This document shows positions 43,692 to 50,633 of a stretch of 50,633 bases of DNA, in pieces. Source of the stretch: Bacteroidota bacterium. GTDB lineage: Bacteria > Bacteroidota > Bacteroidia > Chitinophagales > Chitinophagaceae. The notes under the pieces are model-generated. The model was not told the DNA's origin, did not search any database, and saw nothing but the letters and a program-made list of their open reading frames with translations. The stretch spans positions 1-50,633 of the forward strand of contig JAFDXP010000059.1 in NCBI GenBank assembly GCA_018267875.1. The letters run 5' to 3'. How positions within the stretch are numbered: position 1 is the stretch's first letter; each line of letters opens with the position of its first letter. The translations under genes were made by a program, and so were the position numbers.

Positions 43692-43754
43692 GAAGACTTC
43701 TTGTATCCTGAAAAATGAACCGAATAGTTCATTTTAGGATAGCAGGGAGTCTTC
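43692..43754. other. Long imperfect hairpin after the small secreted gene
   Basis: The outer arms GAAGACT (43692-43698) and AGTCTTC (43748-43754) pair exactly. Inside, TATCCT and AAAATGAAC at 43704-43720 pair with GTTCATTTTAGGATA at 43727-43741, with a 2-base bulge. It may be a terminator, though no long T-run follows, or a structured leader for the next lipoprotein. Confidence 0.55.
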
Positions 43755-43834
43755 TATCTATTTAATTCTAAGATTGAAAGCAGTTAAGTTTGCATAGGAA
43801 GACTCCTTTCAGTACTCCTAAAAACAAATTTTTT

Positions 43835-44986
43835 ATGACACTTCGTATGCTACTATTACTTACGTCATTAATAAGTATTGTCTCCTGTAGTAATCCTGCC
43901 TCAAAAACTGAAAAGCAAAATAGCACCACCACATCAGACACGATCATCGGAAATGGATTTAACGGATATTATATGCGCCTGGAAGGTTCTATTGCCAACC
44001 AACCAGTTGTCTTACATTTAGAAAAATTAGGCGACAGATATCAAGCTGTTTATTCTTACATCACAATAGGACAATGGATTCCTCTGGCTGTTGATAGCTC
44101 AGTAAAAGACAGTTTGTTTTTTAGTGAACAAATTCCGGGGAATAATTGGAGTGAAACACAACTACCGGTTTCCACTTGGAGATGTTTATTGAAAGATGGA
44201 AACTTGCAAGGAGAATGGGTGAGTGGCGATCATAAAAAGTCATTTCCATTTACCTTGAAAGAAAGTTACCCTATTGGCTCAACCAAGTTTGCCATGTTAG
44301 GCTATACCGATTCAGCTAAGGGGTTGCCTCAACCTGCTGAAACACCCGTTGCAGAATCTGATTTTATGTTTGTTGTTGCGGAGCATAATGATTGGTTAAA
44401 CAAGCAAATTCGCAATATTCTAAACATAGACAGTAACCTGTCTTTTGAAGAAGGAGTGAATAAATCTAACGCTCAGTATTTTGCAGATTATAGAAGCCAA
44501 CTTAAAGACATAGACTCTCTGCGCCCAATCGAAACCTTCAACTATGCCCGCTATCAAACTATTATGCCTGTTTACAACGATCGAAATTTAGTAACCCTTC
44601 AAAATGATTTTTATGAATTTTCAGGGGGTGCTCATGGCAATTATGGTACCTTGTTTCACACTTACGATTTAATAAATAAGAAAGAATTAAAGCTTTCGGA
44701 CTTCATTCAAATAGATTCCTTAACCCTGCAACCTATTGTTGAGCGGGCTTTTCGTGAGCAATATCGAATCAAGGTAAAGAATCTAAGCCAAGTGCTTTTT
44801 GACCCACATCTTGCTACAACTGACAATTTTTATATCACCAATAAGGGAATTGGCTTCTTATACAATCCTTACGAAGTTGCCTCTTATGCTCAAGGTCAAA
44901 TCAATGTATTTGTTCCTTATACTGCATTTAATAGATGGCTAACCCCTTTTGCAATAGAGAAATTTGGTATTTCAGTCAAACCATAA
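43835..44986 (+). CDS. Lipoprotein with DUF4163/DUF3298-like (RsiV-type) region
   Basis: From the ATG at 43835 this 383-residue protein has a lipoprotein signal (MTLRMLLLLTSLISIVSC, then SNPASK). The C-terminal 200 residues follow the DUF3298 pattern: LVTLQNDFYEFSGGAHGNYGTL, then TYDLINKKELKLSDFIQ, and the closing GIGFLYNPYEVASYAQGQINVFVPY. In RsiV this fold binds lysozyme, but here no anti-sigma helix is present. Function unknown; an envelope role is likely. An earlier TTG at 43790 is rejected because it would precede the signal peptide. Confidence 0.75.
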   Translation: MTLRMLLLLTSLISIVSCSNPASKTEKQNSTTTSDTIIGNGFNGYYMRLEGSIANQPVVLHLEKLGDRYQAVYSYITIGQWIPLAVDSSVKDSLFFSEQIPGNNWSETQLPVSTWRCLLKDGNLQGEWVSGDHKKSFPFTLKESYPIGSTKFAMLGYTDSAKGLPQPAETPVAESDFMFVVAEHNDWLNKQIRNILNIDSNLSFEEGVNKSNAQYFADYRSQLKDIDSLRPIETFNYARYQTIMPVYNDRNLVTLQNDFYEFSGGAHGNYGTLFHTYDLINKKELKLSDFIQIDSLTLQPIVERAFREQYRIKVKNLSQVLFDPHLATTDNFYITNKGIGFLYNPYEVASYAQGQINVFVPYTAFNRWLTPFAIEKFGISVKP

Positions 44987-45007
44987 TTCAAACTGATTAA
45001 TCATAAC

Positions 45008-46699
45008 ATGAAAACACTATTTGTATCGTTGCTTGTTTTGCTTTTTACATCTACCATTTTTGCGCAAAGCGAAGAATCAAGCTATCCACAAAACTATTTT
45101 CGTAACCCGCTCAACATACCCATTTTACTTGCAGGAAATTTTGGAGAGTGTCGCCCCAACCACTTCCATAGCGGTATTGACATCAAAACAGAAGGGCGAG
45201 AAAACATGCCTGTATTTGCAGCGGCAGAGGGATATATATCTCGCATCAAAATGGACAAAGGCGGCTTCGGCCATGCACTTTACATCACCCACCCCAATGG
45301 ATACACTACCCTGTATGCACACCTCAACAACTTTATTCCCGTTGTACAACAATATCTTCGTAATCAACAATATATGCGTGAAAACTGGGCAATAGATTTG
45401 TCATTAAAGCCTGATCAATTCCCGGTTAAAAAAGGAGAGCAAATTGCTTGGAGTGGAAATACAGGGGCATCAACGGCACCTCACGTTCATTTTGAAATTC
45501 GTAACACCATCACCGAACATCCATTGAATGGAATGTTGTTTGGCTTACCCATCAAAGACACTAAACCACCGGTGCCCTATCAACTGGCACTTTACAACAT
45601 GAACCAAAGTATTTTTCAACAAACTCCCAAAATCATAAACCTAAAAAAAACAGGTAATAAATATGTCACCACGCCGGATACGCTATTGGCGGCTGACCTT
45701 ACAGGAATTGCACTTTATGCCAACGATTTTATGGATGGCAGTAACAACACCCTGAATTTCTATACTGCCAATTGGTTTTTGGACGATGATTTACAAGGCA
45801 GTATTAAATTAGACAATATCGGCTATGATGTAACCCGATATTTACATGCTTATGTTGATTACAGATTGCACAAACAAAAAGGGAATTGGTTTCAATTATT
45901 AATGCGCCAACCGGGCAATCGCCTGACACCCATTTATCCAAAGTTAAATGAACAAAGAGGCATCTTATCGCTTAACAAAGACAAAGTTCATCGCTTTCGT
46001 ATCGAGTTAAAAGATGCAGCCGGAAATAAGACAGAAATTGCTTGTTTTTTAAAACAACAAACAACTCAGCAGCCCGCAGACTGTTATCGAACCTTTAGAT
46101 TTGACACCCCGAATTCATTTGAAAACCCCAATATTCAATTTACGCTTACTGATAAAGATCTTTACGACAATATTTGTTTTTCCTTTAGAAACATACCCGA
46201 TGCAACCGGTTTTTCGGATAAATACCAAGTTCAAAATGAAGATATTCCGGTACATAATTATTTTGATTTGCGTATCAAAGCCAATAAACCTGTACCCTTT
46301 AATCTTCGCGAAAAAATGGTGATGGTCTATAGCGATGGAAAGAAAAAAGATGGAAGAGCAGCTAAGTTTGAAAACGGATGGTATATAGCATCAGTCAGAA
46401 ACTTAGGATTGTTTTGGCTTGAGACTGACACCACAGCACCTATCATAAAATCCTTACAAAAGGAGAATGCGCTCTTGTCAAACGCTCGCCAGTTACGATT
46501 TCAAGTGATAGAAGACCAAACTTCCGTAAAAACATTTCGAGGCGAATTAGATGGCAAATGGCTTTGCTTTGAACCAAGAGGAAATATTTTCTTTTACGAT
46601 TTTGATGCCCATTGTTCATCAGGAAAACACCGTCTTATGCTAACAGTAACAGACGAAAATGGCAACGAAAGCAAATTGGAATATAACTTTACCCGCTAA
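45008..46699 (+). CDS. M23 family metallopeptidase (LytM-like)
   Basis: This 563-residue exported protein has a signal peptide (MKTLFVSLLVLLFTSTIFAQ) and an early M23 domain. Zinc ligands are His54 and Asp58 in HFHSGID, with His159/His161 in APHVHFEIR, and the LYAHL string lies between. Such enzymes cut peptidoglycan crosslinks. The long C-terminal 380 residues look like beta-sandwich repeats (DTTAPIIKSL, VTDENGNESKLEYNF) that may bind the wall. It begins 21 bases after the lipoprotein gene, so the two may share a transcript. Confidence 0.9.
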   Translation: MKTLFVSLLVLLFTSTIFAQSEESSYPQNYFRNPLNIPILLAGNFGECRPNHFHSGIDIKTEGRENMPVFAAAEGYISRIKMDKGGFGHALYITHPNGYTTLYAHLNNFIPVVQQYLRNQQYMRENWAIDLSLKPDQFPVKKGEQIAWSGNTGASTAPHVHFEIRNTITEHPLNGMLFGLPIKDTKPPVPYQLALYNMNQSIFQQTPKIINLKKTGNKYVTTPDTLLAADLTGIALYANDFMDGSNNTLNFYTANWFLDDDLQGSIKLDNIGYDVTRYLHAYVDYRLHKQKGNWFQLLMRQPGNRLTPIYPKLNEQRGILSLNKDKVHRFRIELKDAAGNKTEIACFLKQQTTQQPADCYRTFRFDTPNSFENPNIQFTLTDKDLYDNICFSFRNIPDATGFSDKYQVQNEDIPVHNYFDLRIKANKPVPFNLREKMVMVYSDGKKKDGRAAKFENGWYIASVRNLGLFWLETDTTAPIIKSLQKENALLSNARQLRFQVIEDQTSVKTFRGELDGKWLCFEPRGNIFFYDFDAHCSSGKHRLMLTVTDENGNESKLEYNFTR

Positions 46700-46739
46700 G
46701 ATTTTTTTTTTGCACTTCAACACTAAAATGTACTAAACA

Positions 46740-47201
46740 ATGGCATTGACAAAAGGCATGAAAGCACCGACATTTTCTGTTTCTGACCAAGATGGCAACC
46801 TTGTTTCCTTATCAGATTTTTCAGGAGAAAAAGTAGCTATTTATTTCTATCCAAAAGACAATACACCTACTTGCACAGAGCAAGCTTGTAATCTTCGAGA
46901 CAATATAGCTCAACTGAAAAAAGCCGGAATTACCGTGCTTGGAGTCAGTGTGGACACTGTACGCAAACACAAAAATTTTGAACAAAAATTTTCACTACCC
47001 TTTCCTTTATTGGCTGATGAAGACAAAAAAATAGTGAATGCCTATGGTGTATGGGGTGAAAAAAAACTGTATGGAAAAGTTTATATGGGTATCTATAGAA
47101 CCACATTCTTAATAGATGAAATCGGAAAAATTGTTGATATCATCACCGATGTTAAGGCTAACAACCATGCGCAACAAATTTTAGATAGCTGGAGAAACTA
47201 A
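46740..47201 (+). CDS. bcp: Thioredoxin-dependent thiol peroxidase (Bcp/PrxQ)
   Basis: This 153-residue peroxiredoxin reduces peroxides at the expense of thioredoxin. The peroxidatic Cys45 and resolving Cys50 are in TPTCTEQACNLRD, as in PrxQ. The surrounding VAIYFYPKDNTP and YGVWGEKKLYGKVYMGIYRTTFLID are typical. It starts 40 bases after the M23 gene and is followed by a CPBP gene after 13 bases. Confidence 0.96.
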   Translation: MALTKGMKAPTFSVSDQDGNLVSLSDFSGEKVAIYFYPKDNTPTCTEQACNLRDNIAQLKKAGITVLGVSVDTVRKHKNFEQKFSLPFPLLADEDKKIVNAYGVWGEKKLYGKVYMGIYRTTFLIDEIGKIVDIITDVKANNHAQQILDSWRN

Positions 47202-47214
47202 GCCTCACCTATTC

Positions 47215-48153
47215 ATGCGAAAGATTATCGGTATTGTCCGAACCTATTTTCAAGAACACTTTAGCCTGCAATATTTCTTGCCGGTTGCGTTGTTTACAGC
47301 AATCCTTATTTCTCTTAATTACTACCTGAATTTTGAAGAGCATTATATTACTTACGAACAAAACAACCTCAAACGATTCTTGCTTTATTGCAGCATGTAC
47401 TTTTTATCCTTTGGCGGAGCGTACTTTCTTTATTTGTTCGACAAAAAAAGCAGAGTCATTATTAGAAACCCAAAGTTGTGGGCATTAATTGCCTTTACAG
47501 TTTTAATTTTTTCTTTTCGGTGGTGGTATTATCAATACAACCAAATCGTGTATGCGCATGTTCCCATTTTGTATCAAAACATTGTTATAAAATACATTGT
47601 CAATCTATCGGGGTTTATTTGGCTGTTTATTCCCTGCTGGGTTTATTGGTTTTGGTTTGATAGAAAACAACAACCTATTTATGGTTTTCATGCCAAAGGT
47701 GTAACGCTTCGTCCATATTTTATTTTGGTATTATTGATGTTGCCCTTAATAACTGCAGCCGCCACACAACGCGACTTTTTAGACACCTATCCCAGAATGT
47801 TTCACACTGGTTTGTTGAATAACAACCTGACTAACCGATTGTTGAATTTCGGTTATGAACTTTGCTATTCTATTGATTTTGTCAATACAGAATTTTTCTT
47901 TCGGGGTTTTTTAATTCTTGGCTTTTCTCGATTTGTAGGCGCAAAAGCCATTCTCCCCATGTGTGTTTTTTATGTAGCTATTCATTTTGAAAAGCCGCTT
48001 GCAGAAACGATTAGTTCTTTTTTTGGAGGTTGGCTTTTAGGGATTTTGGCTTATGAAACCAAGAGTATTTATGGTGGGATCATTGTACACTTAGGCATTG
48101 CATTACTGATGGAAGTAGTTGCTATTGCTGCTCATAGCTTCTATTCTATCTGA
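47215..48153 (+). CDS. CPBP family intramembrane protease-like protein
   Basis: This 312-residue membrane protein has about eight hydrophobic segments. The CPBP/Abi core is in the last third: NTEFFFRGFLILGF, with Glu226 and Arg230, FYVAIHFEK with His257, and GGIIVHLGIALL with His292. The family motif is normally EExxxR; here the first Glu is Thr225. It could be an active variant or a catalytically weakened protein. Role unknown; in other bacteria the family processes prenylated proteins or gives bacteriocin immunity. It probably shares an operon with bcp. Confidence 0.75.
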   Translation: MRKIIGIVRTYFQEHFSLQYFLPVALFTAILISLNYYLNFEEHYITYEQNNLKRFLLYCSMYFLSFGGAYFLYLFDKKSRVIIRNPKLWALIAFTVLIFSFRWWYYQYNQIVYAHVPILYQNIVIKYIVNLSGFIWLFIPCWVYWFWFDRKQQPIYGFHAKGVTLRPYFILVLLMLPLITAAATQRDFLDTYPRMFHTGLLNNNLTNRLLNFGYELCYSIDFVNTEFFFRGFLILGFSRFVGAKAILPMCVFYVAIHFEKPLAETISSFFGGWLLGILAYETKSIYGGIIVHLGIALLMEVVAIAAHSFYSI

Positions 48154-48205
48154 CTGATCTTTTCTAACGCAGTTTTTTCTGATAGCTTCTTTATATTTTT
48201 ACCCG

Positions 48206-50281
48206 ATGAAGAAGTGCACACTTGCCGCTGTCATGCTTTTGGCAGCACAAACGATTATCTCATCTTGCGGTGAAAACAATACCATGAAAACAACAGACAC
48301 ATCCACATCATCGGCAACAGACTCCAACTTCAATGTAGAGGCAGAAGCCTTTGCCGACCTACAATTGCTACGCTACCAAATTCCGGGATGGAATGAACTG
48401 AGCGCGAAACAAAAAGAACTGGCATATTACTTATACGAAGCAGCTTTAAGCGGTCGAGATATTTTATACGATCAAAAAAGTAAATACGGATTGATGTTGC
48501 GCAAAACTTTGGAAACAATTTATGGCACTTATCAAGGACCTAAAGATTCGTCTTGGAAACAATTTGAAGTGTATTGCGGTCGCTTTTGGTTTAGTAATGG
48601 CAATCACCATCATTATAGCAATGAAAAGTTTTTCCCGGAATGTAGCAAGGAATATTTTGTGGAGTTGCTTAAGAAATCGGATACGGCTGCCTTGCCAAAA
48701 GATGCTGGTGAATCCGTTGAAAACTTTGCTCATCGCGTAATCCCCATTATTTATGATCCTAAAATTGAACCTAAATTAGTTGATCTTCGCCCTAATGTGG
48801 ACAATATCAAAAACTCATCAAACAACTTCTACGAAAATGTTACACAAAAAGAAGTAGAAGAATTCTATGGCAAATTTGACACAAAAGGACATGCACCAAG
48901 CTGGGGATTGAACAGCAAATTGATGAAAGACAGTGCCGGCAAAATTGTAGAGCATACTTGGAAATCGGGTGGTATGTATGGTGCTGCAATTGATAAAATT
49001 ATTTTTTGGTTGAATAAAGCGGCTTCGGTTGCAGAAAATGATCAACAAAAAAAGACCTTGGAATTACTGGTGAAATTTTATCAAACCGGCGACTTGAAAA
49101 CCTTTGATGATTACAGTATTGAGTGGGTAAAAGATACCGCTTCCCGCTTAGATGCTGTCAATGGATTTATTGAAGTGTATTTAGATGCAATAGGGAAAAA
49201 GGGTAGCTTTGAAAGCACCATTTCCCTAAAAGATTTGGAAGCAACCAAACGCATCAGTGCCATTGCTGCACAAGCACAATGGTTTGAAGACAATTCACCC
49301 TTACTGCCCGAACATAAAAAGAAACAAGTAAAAGGAATTACGGCAAAAGCCATTACGGTAATTGTAGAAAGTGGCGATGCGGCTCCCAGCACACCTATTG
49401 GCATTAATTTACCTAATGCTGATTGGATAAGAAAAGAATATGGCTCAAAATCTGTTTCGCTCAGCAACATTATTCATTCATACAACGTAGCAAGTGAAAA
49501 AGGTGGTATGTTGGATGAATTTGCAGTTGATGATACGGTGCGCGAAAGAGCAAAAAAATATGGCAACTTGGCTTCCGACTTACATACCGATATGCACGAG
49601 TGTATTGGTCATGCTTCCGGTCAAATAAATCCGGGTATAGAAACCACCGATAAATCGCTGAAAAATTATGCATCAACCTTAGAAGAAGCACGTGCAGATT
49701 TGGTGGGATTATATTATGCCCTTGATCCAAAATTGGTAGAAATAGGCGTTGCTCCCAGTACGGAAGTCGGTAAGGCTGAATATGATAATTACATGATGAA
49801 TGGTTTGATGACTCAATTGACTCGACTGAAACCCGGTGAACAATTAGAGGAAGCACACATGAGAAATCGCCAAACCGTAGCAAAATGGGCATACGAGCAT
49901 GGGAAGAAAGAAAATGTAGTTGAATTTGTGAAGCGCGATGGCAAAACTTACGTTCGCGTTAATGATTATAATAAGTTGCGTACACTCTTTGGCGATTTGC
50001 TCCGTGAAATTCAACGCATTAAATCGGAAGGCGACTATAAAGCCGGTAGAGATTTGGTGGAAACCTACGGAGTAAAAGTAGATCCCGTATTGCACAAGGA
50101 AATATTGGCGCGTTATGCCAAATTAGGGATAAAGCCTTATCGCGGGTTTATACAACCCAAATTGGTTGCCATAATGAAAGACGGAAAAATTACAGATGTC
50201 AAAGTAGAATACCCTACCAGTTTCTACCAACAGATGATGGAATACGCAAAAGGATATAGTTTTCTTCCCATCAAAAACTAA
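48206..50281 (+). CDS. Dipeptidyl peptidase III-like M49 metallopeptidase, predicted lipoprotein
   Basis: This 691-residue zinc exopeptidase has the M49 signature HECIGH at residues 464-469 (family HExxGH) and the second ligand motif EEARAD at 493-498. The N-terminal domain contains YCGRFWFSNGNHHHYSNEKFFPE, typical of DPP III. A lipoprotein signal MKKCTLAAVMLLAAQTIISSC ends at Cys21, so the enzyme would sit in the envelope, whereas eukaryotic DPP III is cytosolic. It should release dipeptides from the N-terminus of oligopeptides, helping peptide nutrition. A strong terminator follows. Confidence 0.88.
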   Translation: MKKCTLAAVMLLAAQTIISSCGENNTMKTTDTSTSSATDSNFNVEAEAFADLQLLRYQIPGWNELSAKQKELAYYLYEAALSGRDILYDQKSKYGLMLRKTLETIYGTYQGPKDSSWKQFEVYCGRFWFSNGNHHHYSNEKFFPECSKEYFVELLKKSDTAALPKDAGESVENFAHRVIPIIYDPKIEPKLVDLRPNVDNIKNSSNNFYENVTQKEVEEFYGKFDTKGHAPSWGLNSKLMKDSAGKIVEHTWKSGGMYGAAIDKIIFWLNKAASVAENDQQKKTLELLVKFYQTGDLKTFDDYSIEWVKDTASRLDAVNGFIEVYLDAIGKKGSFESTISLKDLEATKRISAIAAQAQWFEDNSPLLPEHKKKQVKGITAKAITVIVESGDAAPSTPIGINLPNADWIRKEYGSKSVSLSNIIHSYNVASEKGGMLDEFAVDDTVRERAKKYGNLASDLHTDMHECIGHASGQINPGIETTDKSLKNYASTLEEARADLVGLYYALDPKLVEIGVAPSTEVGKAEYDNYMMNGLMTQLTRLKPGEQLEEAHMRNRQTVAKWAYEHGKKENVVEFVKRDGKTYVRVNDYNKLRTLFGDLLREIQRIKSEGDYKAGRDLVETYGVKVDPVLHKEILARYAKLGIKPYRGFIQPKLVAIMKDGKITDVKVEYPTSFYQQMMEYAKGYSFLPIKN

Positions 50282-50295
50282 ATAGCCAATTTTAG

Positions 50296-50335
50296 GAAAG
50301 CGTTTTGTCATAGGCATAAAACGCTTTCTTTTTTT
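50296..50335 (+). terminator. Rho-independent terminator of the M49 peptidase gene
   Basis: A perfect 11-bp stem GAAAGCGTTTT / AAAACGCTTTC with an 11-base loop is followed by a run of T, 15 bases after the stop. Confidence 0.9.
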
Positions 50336-50376
50336 GTTTTTACAACTAATGACCTTATTTTATACAGCCTTTTTAG

Positions 50377-50633
50377 GGTTTGATTTTAGTAGTGTTTAAA
50401 AAAGCGCTTATTTGGATTACAGAGATAGAATTTAAACAAGGCGGCTGGAGTAAGCCACGAAGGTTGGTGGTCATCAAACAGCAGGAGGAAGTAGGCAAAA
50501 ATGCAACCGGAAAGAAATTAACCAGCTTATTTAAGCTCGAAGACTTAGACCGTGACAAGGTTTATAATACCCGCTATCATGCATTTGTAACCAATCAATC
50601 GTTGCCGGCTACCGAAATATGGGAACAGTACAA
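50377..50633 (+). mobile_element. IS1380-family transposase, 5'-truncated and running off the right edge
   Basis: The forward frame is open from 50377 (after TAG at 50374) to the window end. From about 50407 it reads LIWITEIEFKQGGWSKPRRL, then VVIKQQEEVGKNATGKKL and, near the edge, YHAFVTNQSLPATEIWEQY. This matches the C-terminal part of IS1380-type DDE transposases (W-x-KPRRLVVxRQ, then AFVTN and EVW-x-LY). The N-terminal two thirds, including the first catalytic Asp residues, are missing, and no usual start fits. So this is a remnant, or one end of a disrupted element. The inverted repeats are not visible. Confidence 0.75.

Noticed and set aside
49470-49892. 140-codon reverse frame antisense to the M49 peptidase
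   Set aside because: It is antisense to the HECIGH and EEARAD coding region, so it is a shadow frame.
1-50633. CRISPR arrays, phage modules, toxin-antitoxin pairs, tRNA and rRNA genes
   Set aside because: I read for regular repeats, cas or phage structural motifs, and tRNA-like cloverleaf strings and saw none that I could support. A dedicated RNA search could still find small RNAs.

Overview
The window looks like an ordinary chromosomal stretch from a member of the Bacteroidota, probably the Chitinophagia or a neighbouring class. The evidence is an AT-rich genome, the Bacteroidota promoter -7 box (TAnnTTTG) upstream of several genes, few Shine-Dalgarno sites, and typical lineage genes: a PorT-like type IX secretion protein, a GWxTD protein, WbqC, a flexirubin-type tyrosine ammonia-lyase, a 950-residue CarB and a short NuoG. 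I saw no rRNA, tRNA, CRISPR array or prophage. Both edges carry mobile-DNA debris: a 5'-truncated RHS tip on the left and a 5'-truncated IS1380-like transposase on the right.

Layout. 1-3.5 kb: RHS fragment, then a fabG-like reductase and a tyrosine ammonia-lyase, a likely remnant or edge of an aryl polyene/flexirubin pigment cluster. 3.6-7.6 kb: a lipoprotein, a nadC/lipid-kinase pair and a divergent acyl desaturase. 7.8-18.7 kb: a reverse-strand complex I operon nuoABCDEFGHIJKL behind a clear promoter, with no nuoM or nuoN after nuoL. 18.9-23.2 kb: tatC-rpiB; a tiny lipoprotein with an 80-residue partner; then glycosyltransferase, EamA exporter and queD. 23.2-27.8 kb: a more accessory-looking block with a GT-C-like membrane protein, a subclass B1 metallo-beta-lactamase lipoprotein, a DUF1643-like protein and YceI. 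28-29 kb: pterin carbinolamine dehydratase and PorT. 29-38 kb: carB, mreBCD, an 814-base gap without a convincing gene, and lon. 38-42.6 kb: outer-membrane barrel, dapF, GWxTD, WbqC and a DPM1-like glycosyltransferase. 42.8-50.3 kb: two small secreted unknowns, a DUF3298-like lipoprotein, an M23 peptidase, Bcp, a CPBP membrane protein and a DPP III-type M49 lipoprotein.

Most of the content is housekeeping: respiration (nuo), protein export (tatC, porT), cell shape and wall (mreBCD, dapF, M23), nucleotide and cofactor synthesis (carB, nadC, queD), and quality control (lon). I did not find a clearly new multi-gene system. The best leads are local: the nuo operon ending at nuoL; a glycosyltransferase whose conserved N-terminus has no normal start codon and sits on a perfect hairpin; palindromes at the yceI and lon promoters; a short repeat shared by two intergenic gaps; the B1 beta-lactamase; and uncharacterised small secreted proteins. 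All family calls come from reading motifs by eye; no database search was run.
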